A stretch of 64,000 bases of DNA from Vigna angularis (taxonomy: Eukaryota > Streptophyta > Magnoliopsida > Fabales > Fabaceae), in contig NC_068974.1 in the NCBI RefSeq assembly GCF_016808095.1, positions 24,908,825 through 24,972,824 on the forward strand, written 5' to 3'. Position 1 is the stretch's first letter. The number at the start of each line of letters is the position of its first letter. The notes beneath the pieces are model-generated. The model was given only the letters and a program-made list of their open reading frames with translations, had not been told where the DNA came from and made no database searches. A program made the position numbers and the translations under genes. This document shows, in pieces, positions 23,176-34,250 of the stretch.

Positions 23176-24209
23176 TACGAACAAGTTTAAATATTTTAAA
23201 ACACACTATCTCTCTAGAAACTACTTTTTTAGAGCTCTTTGACTTCTCTCCAAGAGTTTTCATCCTCTGTTTGTCTGATTGAAGAACTGAGAGCATATGA
23301 TTAATCCTAGTGTCGAGCTCTTCAATTTGGACCAATTGGTTTCTTAAATAGAGTAAGTTCATTTTTTTATTCTTTTTGGGTCTATTTTTTCTTCCTTTGC
23401 GCGTGTGATATTGTTGTAGTTGCATGTGACGTTTGTGTCTTCTATAAGACTCTCTACTAATTAGTGGTCTTAACGATATACCGTGAACTTGTTTTTGTGG
23501 TTCGTATGAGTAGATAAGACTTCTTATGCTTGAGGAGCTGTTTTATGATTTCTAAAGCAGATTGGTCTTTTGTGATGGAGGACCATCTAGAGGAAGCATT
23601 GGACCTCTAACAAGAGTTATGGCTAGGAGGATGGAAAAAGAATAAGGGTTTCAAAAGACTACTTCTTTTAAGGGTATATTAGTATTTTTCTTCCTTTCTC
23701 TTGAAGCTTTGTAAATATGTACAAAAGTCTTTATTTTAGGTCACTTATTTTTTTCCAACTTATCTTGTCAATTGGATTTGTTTTTCATCAAACATGAGAA
23801 CATGGGTTGGTTTGAAAATTTAACTACATCTACTCAAAGGACTAGAAAATACGTGTCTATAGTTAACTAAAAGTCCTTTGAGTCTAGCGAAAGAAAAACC
23901 ATCTCATTTGGAGTTTTCTAGAGAAAATTATGAGTAAAACAGTCAATAAAGGTCATAGTTTCTAGAATGTTGTCTGGAATGTGTTCTTGGGCTTGCTTCA
24001 TGCTTTGGGCTTGCTCAAGCCTTATGGTATCCTGTAGAAAGAGTGAGAATTTATTTTGTAGAAGTTATAAAAAACCTCCAAGATTTAGGATTATGCTGTT
24101 AGATTGTCTAAATGACAATACCAGTGGAGGTTTTAATTTTTTTTGAAGACTCGTCAAATTATAATACCTTTTTCCCTTTCCTTTTTCTTATTTGTTATAT
24201 TTCTTTCCT
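23176..24209. other. No gene seen; fragment of the inverted-repeat family
   Basis: The piece 23860-23970 (CTTTGAGTCTAG, CTCATTTGGAGTT, GAGTAAAACAGTCAATAAAGG) is related to the repeat at 3890-5440. A minus-strand frame at 23171-23425 of 84 residues is charged and possibly coiled-coil, but I recognise no family and do not call it a gene. Confidence 0.5.
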
Positions 24210-24218
24210 CTAAAGAAT

Positions 24219-24390
24219 GACTTAAAAGCTTACTTAATCCCTATTTAAGTGATTTTTTTTCAGTTTAGTACCCAGTTTTAAAAGTACATACATTGGGTCA
24301 CAAAGTTGTCAAAAATTGTATAAATCAAGTCTCTTCTGTTAAATTGACAGAAACAGAGCTAACTCCCAATTGACGTGGCGAAGAATTCTG
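24219..24390 (+). repeat. Left TIR of SPC24-carrying element
   Basis: Inverted partner of 25808-25974. The stretch AAATTGACAGAAAC and a GTGGCGAAG block are shared. Confidence 0.75.
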
Positions 24391-24732
24391 CATTTTTACT
24401 TCTCTCTCCTCTACTTTTCCTACAATGCCCCAACTTTCTCTCTCTTTTTTATATCTTTATTAAAATACTTTTTTTCTCTTTATTAAATAGTGGTAGATGA
24501 TATAGCTTGTGGCAATTTTTTGTGTAACTCAAAGTCTGGAGACAAAATTAACAAGTAATGTCAATCTCTTTTTACTTCAGCAAAGGTTGACTTCCTTTCT
24601 GTGACTTCCTTAATTTTGTATTCTAACAGAGTGATGTCTTTGTGCACCGTGCTCATGTTTTAATCCCAAACAACCAATTTTCAATTTTCAATTTTGTCTC
24701 AGAAGAGAAAGGGGATAGGGTTTTGCAGAGTG

Positions 24733-25730
24733 ATGGCGGAACCTTCAAGAAACATGGAGGTGGAGAAGCTGATCTCCTACACCGACGATCTCGTTAAGGT
24801 ATTGGTGGAACCGCGTCACCTCAAACACCTCTCATATTGTCACCAACAAAACCTCTCTCTCTCTTCCTCTTCCCATTCCCACCACCAAGACGTTTGTTCG
24901 TCCCTCCAAGGTTTGTGCCAATACCCTTTTTTTCCATCACCAATTGTATGACTCTTTTCGTTACCTCTCTATGTCAGATGTTGCAAATTTACTATTAAAC
25001 TTTTTATACCTATATTCCCGATTACAAACGAGTCTTTTTTAAACGCTCTCATAGAAAAGATTTTGGATTTGATAGATTTTCTAGTCATATGTGTAGAAGT
25101 GGATTCTTTGTATGTTAATTGTTAACTATTACAAAAGGTTTAAAATTGCAGTTTGGTTTCATTCTATTCCTTGATATTGTGAGAAGTTGTGGACAAATGT
25201 AGCCACAATTGTGGTCGTTGAGTCGTAAATACTTAACTTTGCAGCCGAGATTATGGTATTAGAATTTTGCTAGAAATTATATTACTTACATAGAGTAGTT
25301 CTTATCAATGTTTTCTGCTACGAGTGGATTTTCTTTGCTATATTGTGCTTTTAAATGTGTATTTGTATGAATCAGATTGTGAGAAAAAAGTAGATGCTTA
25401 CAAACAGAAAATAGAGGAAACTAGATCTGAAACTGTTGCTGACGTGAAACTGGACCTTCTACAGAGAGAGCTGGAGGAAGAACTTGAAAAAGAACGTTTG
25501 TAGAAAGAAGAGTTTAGATATGTCTCTAGTTGTGCTTTTTGTCTTTAGAATTGTGTAGCTTTATAGCATAATGTGTCTTACCATCTGTTTCTCATCAACA
25601 CAACCATTGGCGATGAGTTTAATGATCTAGAACAGTAGCGGATTTCTGTCTAAGATCAAAAGAAGTCCTTGTAAAAAATTGAGAAGACTAAGCTAAGGAC
25701 ACAATAAGTAAATTACAAAAAACTTGAAAT
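24733..25730 (+). pseudogene. SPC24: SPC24-like kinetochore protein pseudogene
   Basis: SPC24 is a coiled-coil subunit of the NDC80 kinetochore complex. Exon 1 (24733-24910) encodes MAEPSRNMEVEKLISYTDDL and ends at a GT. Exon 2 starts at 25376 in phase 1 and reads DCEKKVDAYKQKIEETRSET, then a heptad-rich LQRELEEELEKERL. A TAG at 25501-25503 interrupts it and its 3' donor appears lost. A third exon-like part (about 25606-25730) has GDEFNDLEQ, with TAG and TAA where Gln is usual, then DQKKSL. The globular C-terminal domain is absent. The Arabidopsis relative is MUN (recalled, not checked). The gene was probably captured by the flanking TIR element. Confidence 0.7.
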
Positions 25731-26660
25731 AATAAAGATATAGAAAAGAGAGAAAAAGCTGGGGCAGTGCAGGAAAAACATAGGAGAGAGGAGAAAAAAT
25801 GTAGATTCCTTCGCCACATTAGCTGGGAGTTAACTCCGTTTCTGTCAATTTAACGAAAGGGACTTGATTCATACAATTTTGACAACTTTAGGACCTAATG
25901 TACTCACTTTTAAAATTGGATATTAAACTGAAAAAAAAACCACTTAACATATAGACCAAGTAAGCTATTAAATCCTAAGAAATTTATACTTAATATTTTT
26001 TACAAACTTTCTCCTCCAACGTCTCAAAAATTTTCCACTCCCTCTCACTCTCAAAATTTCACTTTCTTTCTCACTCCCTCCTCCAACGTATCATTCCCTC
26101 TATCATTCTTTTCTCTTCCAACAAAGTCGCCTTGCAAGGAATTTGTACATGAGGTACCATCTCCCTAAAACCTAATTTATCCTGGTTAGATAATGTAAAT
26201 AAATGCATAACAGATATTTCTCTCGTAAATAATTATTAGAAATCAATCATCTGAATAGGATCCATAATCATAGGAATTCATAATCATAAGATCCATGGGT
26301 GATGATCTATTGACCATCGCACACACCGTCACACCGTCGCACTGCCACACCGCTGCACCGCCGTACTGTCGCGCCGCACCGCCACACCACACCGCACCGC
26401 CGAACCGCTGAAGCAAGAAAACAAATATGGAGGAGAGATGGGAGATGAGAAGAACGGATGTGGAGTTGGGGGTGGAAATCTGATAGAGTTGGGAGGTGAG
26501 GCTGAGTGAAAAGTGAGAATGAGTAGAAAGATAGGTTTTAGGGTTAAAGTAAATAATTAGGATTCAAAAGTAAAAAGAGTTATTTTTGCAATTAGAAAAG
26601 ATTATTTTTGTAATTAGAAAAAGACGTGGAGTTGGGGAGGTGGAGGGAGAAAGTGTGGTG
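25684..26660 (+). repeat. Segment duplicated at 59553-60510
   Basis: Runs from CTAAGCTAAGGACACAATAAG inside the SPC24 pseudogene, through the right TIR, a CT-rich leader with CCTCCAACGTATCATTCCC, a CACCGC-rich stretch (26310-26405) and a region with AATTAGAAAAAG. The second copy matches in the same order. No gene is evident in the part beyond the TIR. Confidence 0.85.
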
Positions 26661-28588
26661 GTCGAGGGAGGAATACCCTATTTTTGTTATTTGTTGTGTT
26701 TTATGTTTTTAGCATCGGTTTTAGTTTTTGGGCTTAGGCTACGAAGCCCGTAAACAAAGGGTGAGAGACAGAATCACGAGGGAGAAGCTCATTCCTTCTT
26801 TCTTCTATTCTTTCTTTCGACATTTCCCTTTTCTCCCTTCTCTTTCTTTTTTTATTCTTCGAAGACTAAGGGGGCAAAGGCATGAGAGAAAGAGCTGCGT
26901 GAGGGAGAGTACCAAATGCTCATTCTGTGACGATCGAAATCGGTGATGAATGAGAGACACTGAGAGAACGAGTTATTGGGAGTCAAAGAGTAAACGCAGG
27001 AGCGGGAGAGCGAGATACATGAAACTCGAGCCGAGGGTTGCCGTAAAGGGAAAATCGAACAAGTTATAGGGAGTTATTTAAATTCTTAATTGTTTGTTCG
27101 AAGATGGTGAAGCATATCAATTTTGGGTGTTATGTGCAAAGCGAATGGTATTTGGGTTTTGTTTCTTAAAAGGTGAAATGAGAAATTTCTGGTTGGAAAA
27201 TTGTATAGGTCCTGTTGGGTTATAATATGTTTAAACTGGGAAATGGTTTGTGGGTCTGGAAGGGATGAGTTTACTGATATTAATTGGATATCTATATTCT
27301 GAAAAGAATGAGTAGAATAAGGTTTCTGTTTGTAGTTTGAAATTGGTTAATAAAGATGTTATGGTCTGGAAAGTTATGATGATTATATGTTGGGATTTAT
27401 ACTGCCACGGGATTTTCTTTGTGATTGAAATGGTGTATTCTGTTTTATAAAAAGAGTATTATGAATGAGGGTTAGGAATTAAAATTTATGGATAAATAGA
27501 AAAGGAATTGGTGGGTGCAGTACGTGTAACTTCACTACGATACGCTGGATGCTATGTATAATTGATTACATTGTTTAATTGAAGATGGGAATTGAATGGT
27601 ATGATTATATGTATGATGACACTCTGATATAAGGTTCTGCTGTAAAAGAAATTGATAAATGAATAGTTAAGATTGGGTTCTGGGAATTTTATTGTGATGA
27701 TCTGTTTCAAAATACATTCAATAGGGAAGCAAATGAGTGTATTATGTGTTGTTTGATTAGGAAAAAGAATAAGGGGTACACGTTGGGGTTGTAATGAATT
27801 AACTTTGAGTGTTAAATAACTAAAAGCAATAAACTCTGGAAATTGAAAAGGTCACTGCAGGATAATGTATAATATATGTTAATATTAAGGTATGAATGTT
27901 TGCTTTGTCTATCTTTTGCTGAAATGTGGAGTGGCATAGCAATATATTTGAATTGATGGTGATTAGGAACTAGTCTAGTCATTTGAAATATCTTGGAACT
28001 AACTTGGCTTGAATTGTAATTAAGCGTTATATATGTGAAAGTGGGAATTATGAATTCTGAAAGTGTGTCACTGTGTTTTAATCTATACATTAAACTAATC
28101 AAGAATCTACTAGAAATAAGAATGGATATATTGTAGAATAGCAGATTGATTATAAATTCAAAGTGAATTGAAATTGGTTAGAATGAGTACTAGCTTTAAA
28201 TATTTTTATGTTAATTCGACTGTATCCTTTATAATTTCATAATGGTGGCGGTTATTGCTATAAAATAACTTGTCCAAGTGATTAATAGCATTGAAAGCAA
28301 ATTGGTACAATTTGGTGCTTGGGTTGTGGTTTGTGTTTTTTTTTAATAATGTAATTCTAGAAAATAATAGGAATTGTGGTTAATGTCTGATGAAATTGGC
28401 AGATGAACTGTTTGTATTTTATTAATAAAGTGTTTTATAAGTTATAGCAAATAACTAGGGAGGCTATGGTCACGGTTCAGATAAGGAATATATGAGCTAT
28501 TATATATGTAAGAATGATTATTAAACGAACAAATCATGCTTCGGTGATGAACTAGCTTTGGAGGAAACTTGGATTCTAGAATGTTATA
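26661..28588. other. No gene seen
   Basis: GAGAGA-rich stretch at 26750-27060, then AT-rich DNA with many T/G runs. It resembles an untranslated leader and intron or an old retroelement, but no domain is readable on either strand. Confidence 0.5.
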
Positions 28589-28597
28589 TTGTTTAAA

Positions 28598-28793
28598 GGA
28601 AAATGATACTCGAACAACCAAATTTGACAACATTTGAACATGGCACACGTGTCAGCGTTTGAGCGGTCCACGTTTTAAAGGGAAAAAGCTGCTGCATTTT
28701 GAGAAAACCTGCTTCAATTGTGACGTGGCGAGGGACGGGCACGGGCAGTTTAGGGTGTGCGTTTCAAATTTGAAATGATATTCGAACTTCGTA
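28598..28793 (+). repeat. Left TIR of MULE
   Basis: Near-perfect inverted partner of 31123-31317; includes GGCACACGTGTCAGCGTTTG and GACGTGGCGAGGGACGGG. Confidence 0.92.
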
Positions 28794-28987
28794 GAGAGAG
28801 AAGCGGCGCGAACATTGGGGACGAATGCTGTGACCTAGACAGAGAGACGAGAGAGTTGGAGAAAGGGTTCACGAGGGAGAGAGAGAGACCGAGTCCTTGC
28901 CGGAGTGCCGCCGTTCACTGTTGAAGGCCGTGTCGGAGAGACCGAACGCCTCCAGCCCGTTCCGTTTGACGGCGCCGCAACTCCGAC

Positions 28988-30944
28988 GTGGAGCGCTCGA
29001 CGCGAACACGACATCGTGTTTCCTCCGTTCCGGTCCAACGACCTAGGGAGGCGTTGAAGGTGTCGCTTCGTCCCAGGTGGTTCCGTCCCTGTCCCGGAGT
29101 GCCGCTGGAGTGCCGCGGGAGGTTCGCCGGAGTCTCGCTGGAGTTTGGGCTGTTCGGTGGACCAAAAAGAGGGGTTTTTCGGGTTGTCAGTCCCACCCAC
29201 ACCTTAGGCAATCGTCTCTGTTCCAACCGCCACACGTGGTCTTCACTGAAGGTTGGTTTCTTTTTGATTTGTCAGTGCAATGAATGTTGAATACATGGAT
29301 GATGTTGTTTTTGGATTTGATTTGGTTATGTATGAAACGTCTCCCAAGTGGATGTTGTTCTCTTTCTCATTTTTATACAAGTTCTTTGGTTAATCTTACA
29401 TTGTTGCTGTAATTCTGTTCGATTGGTAGTCATGGATTGCGTTGGCCTTACTGTCAAAAAACTTCAACCCAATAACCCACTTCATTCGGCTTTGGTAGCA
29501 GTAATGTTGGTGAACCAAGGGTCCTAGAGAATGTATTTTTATGCGAGACGATTTTGTTAATAAAATGTTAAGATTTGTTCCGAAACTACTTAGAAGTAGC
29601 TGAAATGAGGGAAAACAAACAAGCCACACCAAAATGAGAGTGATGGACGTAGTTGGCCTTGGTGTGCAAAAACTGGCACCCAGGTACCCACTTATTTTGC
29701 CTAAGGTACCAGTTCTGTTCCTGTACCCTAAGTGTTAGAAAATGTTGTTTTATGTGGCACGAATATGTTAAAAAAATGTTAAGAAATTGTTCCCAGATTA
29801 CTTAGAAGTAGATAAAATGAGGGAAAACAAACAAGCCACACCAAAATGAGAGTGATGGACGTAGTTGGCCTTGGTGTGCAAAAACTGGCACCCAGGTACC
29901 CACTTATTTTGCCTAAGGTACCAGTTCTGTTCCTGTGCCATTAGTGTTAGAAAATGTTGTTTTATGTGGCACGAATATGTTAAAAAAATGTTAAGAAATT
30001 GTTCCCAGATTACTTAGAAGTAGATAAAATGAGGGTAAACAAACAAGACACCCCAAAATGAGAGTGATGGACGTAGTTGGCCTTGGTGTGCAAAAACTGG
30101 CACCCAGGTACCCACTTATTTTGCCTAAGGTACCAGTTCTGTTCCTGTGCCATTAGTGTTAGAAAATGTTGTTTTATGTGGCACGAATATGTTGAAAAAA
30201 TGTTAAGAAATTGTTCCCAGATTACTTAGAAGTAGATAAAATGAGGGTAAACAAACAAGACACCCCAAAATGAGAGTGATGGACGTAGTTGGCCTTGGTG
30301 TGCAAAAACTGGCACCCAGGTACCCACTTATTTTGCCTAAGGTACCAGTTCTGTTCCTGTGCCATTAGTGTTAGAAAATGTTGTTTTATGTGGCACAAAT
30401 ATGTTGAAAAAATGTTAAGAAATTGTTCCCAGATTACTTAGAAGTAGATAAAATGAGGGAAAACAAACAAGCCACCCCAAAATGAGAGTGATGGACGTAG
30501 GTGGTCTTGGTGTGCAAAAACTGGCACCCAGGTACCCACTTATATTGCCTAAGGTACCATTTCTGTTCGTGTAGCATGAGTGTTTGAAAATGTTGTTTTA
30601 TGTGGCACGAATATGTTGAAAAAATGTTAACATGAGTGCTCCCAGATTACTTAGAAGTAGATAAAATGAGGGAAAACAAACAAGCCACCCCAAAATCATA
30701 GTGGTGGACGTAGTTAGTCGTGGTGAGCAAAAACTGTCACCCAGGTACCCACTTATTTTGCCTAAGGTCCCACTTCTATGTTGTGCATCTTTGATACAAA
30801 TGTTGCATTGGATTAATGTTTTGTGCATTATTGTGTTTGCAGGAAGAACTACAACAAGTTAGGGAGCATTATGTTTGTCAATGGATTTTGGATGTGGACA
30901 ACGTGCGGAGGAATGAAGTATTGGAAGATTTAGGCATGTTGTAG
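28988..30944 (+). CDS. Possible two-exon gene captured in MULE
   Basis: Exon 1 (28988-29251) and exon 2 (30843-30944) join in phase 0 across a GT...AG intron of about 1.6 kb that contains the whole tandem array, giving 121 residues. Exon 1 is GC-rich and Arg/Pro-rich; exon 2 reads EELQQVREHYVCQWILDVDN then a segment ending VLEDLGML. I recognise no family. Other frames in the GC-rich block are equally open, so the start and even the coding status are uncertain; the exon 2 reading and clean splice sites are the main support. Confidence 0.3.
29430..30835 (+). repeat. 212-base tandem array, about seven units
   Basis: The marker TGATGGACGTAG starts units at 29641, 29853, 30065, 30277 and 30489, exactly 212 bases apart, with TGGTGGACGTAG at 30702; a more diverged unit precedes at about 29430. 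Each unit holds GGCACCCAGGTACCCACTT, GGTACCAGTTCTGTTCCTG and TTCCCAGATTACTTAGAAG. Inner units are almost identical; outer ones have diverged. Confidence 0.93.
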
Positions 30945-31122
30945 AATGTAGGGGATTAATGATGTTTGAACAGTTGTTGATACATTTGATATTTATGTAT
31001 TGGTTGCACATCCAATCTGAATTTTGAAAATTTTGAGAAATATATTTGGTAGTTCAAATTAAGTGATTTGAAGTTATTTGACTTTCACGTGCAAAACGTT
31101 TTATCCAGGTACGTATCCAGGT

Positions 31123-31317
31123 ACGAAGTTCGAATATCATTTCAAATTTGAAACGCACACCCTAAACTGCCCGTGCCCGTCCCTCGCCACGTCACAGTTG
31201 AAGCAGGTTTTCTCAGAATGCAGCAGCTTTTTCCCTTTAAAACGTGGACCGCTCAAACGCTGACACGTGTGCCGTGTTCAAATGTTGTCAAATTTAGTTG
31301 TTCGAGTATCATTTTCC
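31123..31317 (-). repeat. Right TIR of MULE
   Basis: Inverted partner of 28598-28793, followed by the TTGTTTAAA target repeat. Confidence 0.92.
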
Positions 31318-31326
31318 TTGTTTAAA

Positions 31327-32400
31327 TTATGCTATGAACAATGGGTGAATGCTGCGTATATATATTAGGATTGATGAATTATGACGTTCGTGCTGTATAG
31401 TATGAATTAGTATGGCCTGGTTGAGTATGAGTTGTATGGTTGAAGTTTGAAAAGTATATATATATGTATATATATGTAAATAGTGTCATGAATTGATTTA
31501 ATTTATAATTTTGGTTTGTAAAGTGTATAATGAATTACAATAACTTTAAGAAGTGGGATTGCATGAGACCTTGAGTCTATGCACTGAAGTTATGACGCTA
31601 GATGAGGAAGAATAATTCTAAGTTTATGAAAATTGTTTTTGGAGCTGGTAAATGTCGTGACTTTATTTTTATACATGAACAGGGTTATTAACTAAAAAAG
31701 GGTTATTAACTAAAAAAGGTAAAATAAAATAAATAAATAAAACCATATATGTTTAAGAATAGAAAGCTAATGAATATTTTGTGATTGGAACTCGTGAATT
31801 ATTTTAATGAATAAATATGCTTGTACAGGGTGGATATAATCTGATGGAAATCTTATAAGCAAGAATGAGAATGGTATGATTAGACCCTTGCGTAATAAAT
31901 TGTTGTGAGCTGCCATGTTTTGTTATTTTATTTAGAATTGATTAATGTGTGTATATAAGTTATTCTGCATGTGTATTTTCTGATTGAATTATATGTGTTA
32001 GTGTTACTAATAAAACCGGTACATGTTTTTTTTAGACATGATTGTATGAGTTTAATTGATTGGACTCTTTTCCCGCGTTATCAAATTGTGAGCACTTTTA
32101 GGGGTTAGTATACTACATGGTATTATAAAGTCTGGAAAAATTGGAAATGGTATATACTATATGGTGTAATAAAATAGAATAATTAGTAATACGTTTGAAT
32201 TAATACTATTCTATTTGGTTTAGAATGTTTTGGTATATTGATGTAAATGGTATGGTTATATATGTTTCGATCTTTTGGGGTTGGATTTTAATTAATAATT
32301 GGTCTGAAAAATTAAACATAGGAATTAAATATGTGTAGTGAAAGTTTGGTATTGCTTGAGTTTATATGTGACAAAGTATTTTACGTAGGAAATTTTGAGA
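31327..32400. other. No gene seen
   Basis: AT-rich continuation of the DNA that lay left of the MULE (26661-28588). A 20-base GGTTATTAACTAAAAAAG unit is doubled at about 31682-31718. Confidence 0.5.
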
Positions 32401-32712
32401 TGTTGTGATAGGTTTTTTCTCAATAAACCTTCACAAACAGTCACAGAATACACCAAACATACACTATTAATTGATGAATAACCTCTTCTTTTTATTAACA
32501 ATAACCCAGAATGCAGTATAGCAGAGGCAAAGAGAGCCTAACCTCCCTCATAGGATAACAATTCCTGTTAGAATTCACAATTAATCAAAAACTGTCCAAA
32601 ACGTTTATTCTAAAACTATTTATATGAAGTTATTTCCTGCCCTTCCTAACTGCCAAGGCAGTTAGGCTATTCACGTTTCTTACGTCTCTCGTATACTTTC
32701 AACCTCCTAACA
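32401..32712 (-). mobile_element. 3' LTR of minus-strand Ty3/gypsy element
   Basis: Read on the minus strand, 312 bases from TGTTAGGAGG to ATCACAACA. A TATA-like TATAAATAG lies inside. It is preceded (minus strand) by the purine tract AAAAAAAGGAAGGTAA, the expected plus-strand primer. Confidence 0.75.
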
Positions 32713-33393
32713 TTACCTTCCTTTTTTTCAGCAACCTTGTCCTCAAGGTTGAAGTCAGGATATTGATCTTGGATGGTGATCCTGTCTTTCCAGGTTGCAC
32801 TCTCTTTTCCTCCTTCGTGTCACTCCACTAGAACTTGCTTTAACAACTCATCTCCTTGCTGCACTTTCCTGCTGTCCAGAATCCTCACAGGCCAGTATGT
32901 TGGGCCTTCTCCCTGTATTTCATAAGGCAAGTCCTTCTCCACCGTCTTGTCGCCTATTGCCTTTTTCAGTTGGGATACATGAAACATTGAGTGGATCCTA
33001 GCAGATTCTGGCAATCTGAGTCTAAAAGCCACTACTCCCACTTGTTGCACCACTTGAAACGACCCAAAATACTAGGCTAAATCCTTTGGATGTAGTCTCA
33101 CTGGCATGGAAGACTGCCTATGAGGTCTGATCTTAAGATAAACCGAATCATCCACCTTAATATCCGCTGGCCTCCTCTTTTTATTCGCCTACTGTATCAT
33201 CAAATCTTGGGCTCGAGTTAAATGAAACTTTAATTGCTTAAGTGCTTCATCCCTTGTGCTTAGCTCCTGAGCCACCGCCTCCACGGGTGTTTCTCCTAGT
33301 ACAAATCTACTCAAAGATAGGGGAGCCCTGCCATAAACGGTTTCAAAAGGGGTGCATCTGGTTCTTCCTTCGTAATTGGTGTTATACCAGCAC
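32713..33393 (-). pseudogene. pol: Ty3/gypsy integrase C-terminus and chromodomain
   Basis: On the minus strand the frame carries RCTPFETVYGRAP, an ADIKVDDSVYLKI-type segment, LRLPESARIHSMFHVSQLKK (the GPY/F-like integrase tail) and a chromodomain with YWPVRILDSRKVQ and a later SATWKDRITIQDQYPDFNLED. Stops occur at about 33190-33192, 33072-33074 and 32820-32822. This marks a plant chromovirus. The rest of pol is missing: at 33393 it is cut off and an unrelated copia LTR piece follows. Confidence 0.85.
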
Positions 33394-33647
33394 CTGCAAC
33401 GTTTTAATCGATTAATACTTGATTTAATCGATTAAAACCATGTGTTTTTGATTTTGAACAACAAATACAAAGTATGAAAGTACAATAATCAAAATCTACT
33501 ACAAATCTAAGTTCTAAATATTAAACTACAATTATTACAAAAGCTTTTTATAACAAAAACAAGTCTTCAAAGGATCTTCATGAATCTTGATATATCTTGA
33601 CTTGATTTGGACATCATCAAAACTTCATCTTCATCATTTTGCTAACA
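33394..33647 (-). repeat. Truncated copia LTR (minus strand)
   Basis: On the minus strand it starts TGTTAGCAAAATGATGAAG and continues AAGTTTTGATGATGTCCAAA, closely like the first bases of the LTR at 8022. Two TTTAATCGATTAA palindromes lie at 33402-33440. About 250 bases remain. Confidence 0.8.
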
Positions 33648-34190
33648 TTAGGATCAATAACAGTTCCTTATTTATGCGTAACAGAGAATGAGCATATTGA
33701 TCAATAAGTGTTGTGTAGTTGAAGTAGAGAGTGCATGAACTGCTTATTTTACAGATGACCAAGATAATAGATACAAGCAAAAAGCCACGAGAACTGAAAA
33801 ATGCCACTCCTGTAAGGTTGACATCCTAATTTCTGATCACTACTTTCTGGTAAAATAGGTTCTAAAACCTTCATGAGCCTGAATATCTGCTAAAATAATT
33901 ATGCAGCTATGTGGGCAATCTAAGCATCAACAAAAGCAAAGGCTTCATTACTTCTCTTCTCTTCAAGCAATTCAGCATTATACAGTATTTGAGTGGTAGG
34001 CTGAGCCTAGGCTTCATACCCAGTCATTGTGTGAGGATTATTCAAATCTTGTAGTTGAAATATTAGACACAACACTGAAATGTTCTTTTGTTCAGCACAA
34101 TGTTGAAAAGCCTAATTAAAAGTCATTACAGCTACAAAACATCATCACAACAATGACACTTAATCATCAGAGCTACAAAACATCATCACA
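33648..34190 (-). pseudogene. Unassigned minus-strand gene remnant
   Basis: One minus-strand frame reads HCAEQKNISVLCLIFQLQDL, then NNPHTMTGYEA, AQPTTQILYNAELLEEK and EAFAFVDA with TAG codons where Gln would fit. The long sensible stretches look like decayed host exons. I cannot name the family. Confidence 0.3.
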
Positions 34191-34250
34191 TTAATTGAAG
34201 ATAGTCAAATACAATAATATTGAAATTACAATTATATTAACCACGTTACA

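Larger units (their letters stand above)
24219..25974 (+). mobile_element. Pack-MULE-like element carrying SPC24 sequence
   Basis: Two inverted terminal regions of about 165 bases face each other: 24219-24390, with TTTCAGTTTAGTACCCAGTTT, and 25808-25974, whose complement has TTTCAGTTTAATATCCAATTT. They match along their length with scattered differences. The flanks CTAAAGAAT (24210-24218) and CTAAGAAAT (25975-25983) agree at 7 of 9 positions, as expected for an aged 9-bp Mutator target duplication. Between the TIRs lies a decayed SPC24 gene with introns. No transposase is present. Confidence 0.7.
28598..31317 (+). mobile_element. Mutator-like element (non-autonomous) with long TIRs and internal tandem array
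   Basis: 2,720 bases bounded by inverted repeats of about 196 bases beginning GGAAAATGATACTCGAACAA and by a perfect 9-bp direct repeat TTGTTTAAA (28589-28597 and 31318-31326). Long TIRs and a 9-bp target duplication define the Mutator superfamily. There is no transposase; the interior has a GC-rich block (28800-29260) and seven units of a 212-base repeat. It sits in featureless AT-rich DNA that continues on both sides. Confidence 0.9.

Noticed and set aside
23171..23425. Minus-strand 84-residue charged frame
   Set aside because: Possibly coiled coil but no family signature, and it lies at the edge of an LTR-like repeat.
28835..29235. Two long minus-strand frames in the MULE GC-rich block
   Set aside because: High GC reduces stop codons on both strands. 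No motif is seen and the plus-strand frame has better splice support.
29430..30835. CRISPR-like array
   Set aside because: The 212-base units are contiguous, with no short direct repeats separated by unique spacers, and the DNA is plant nuclear.
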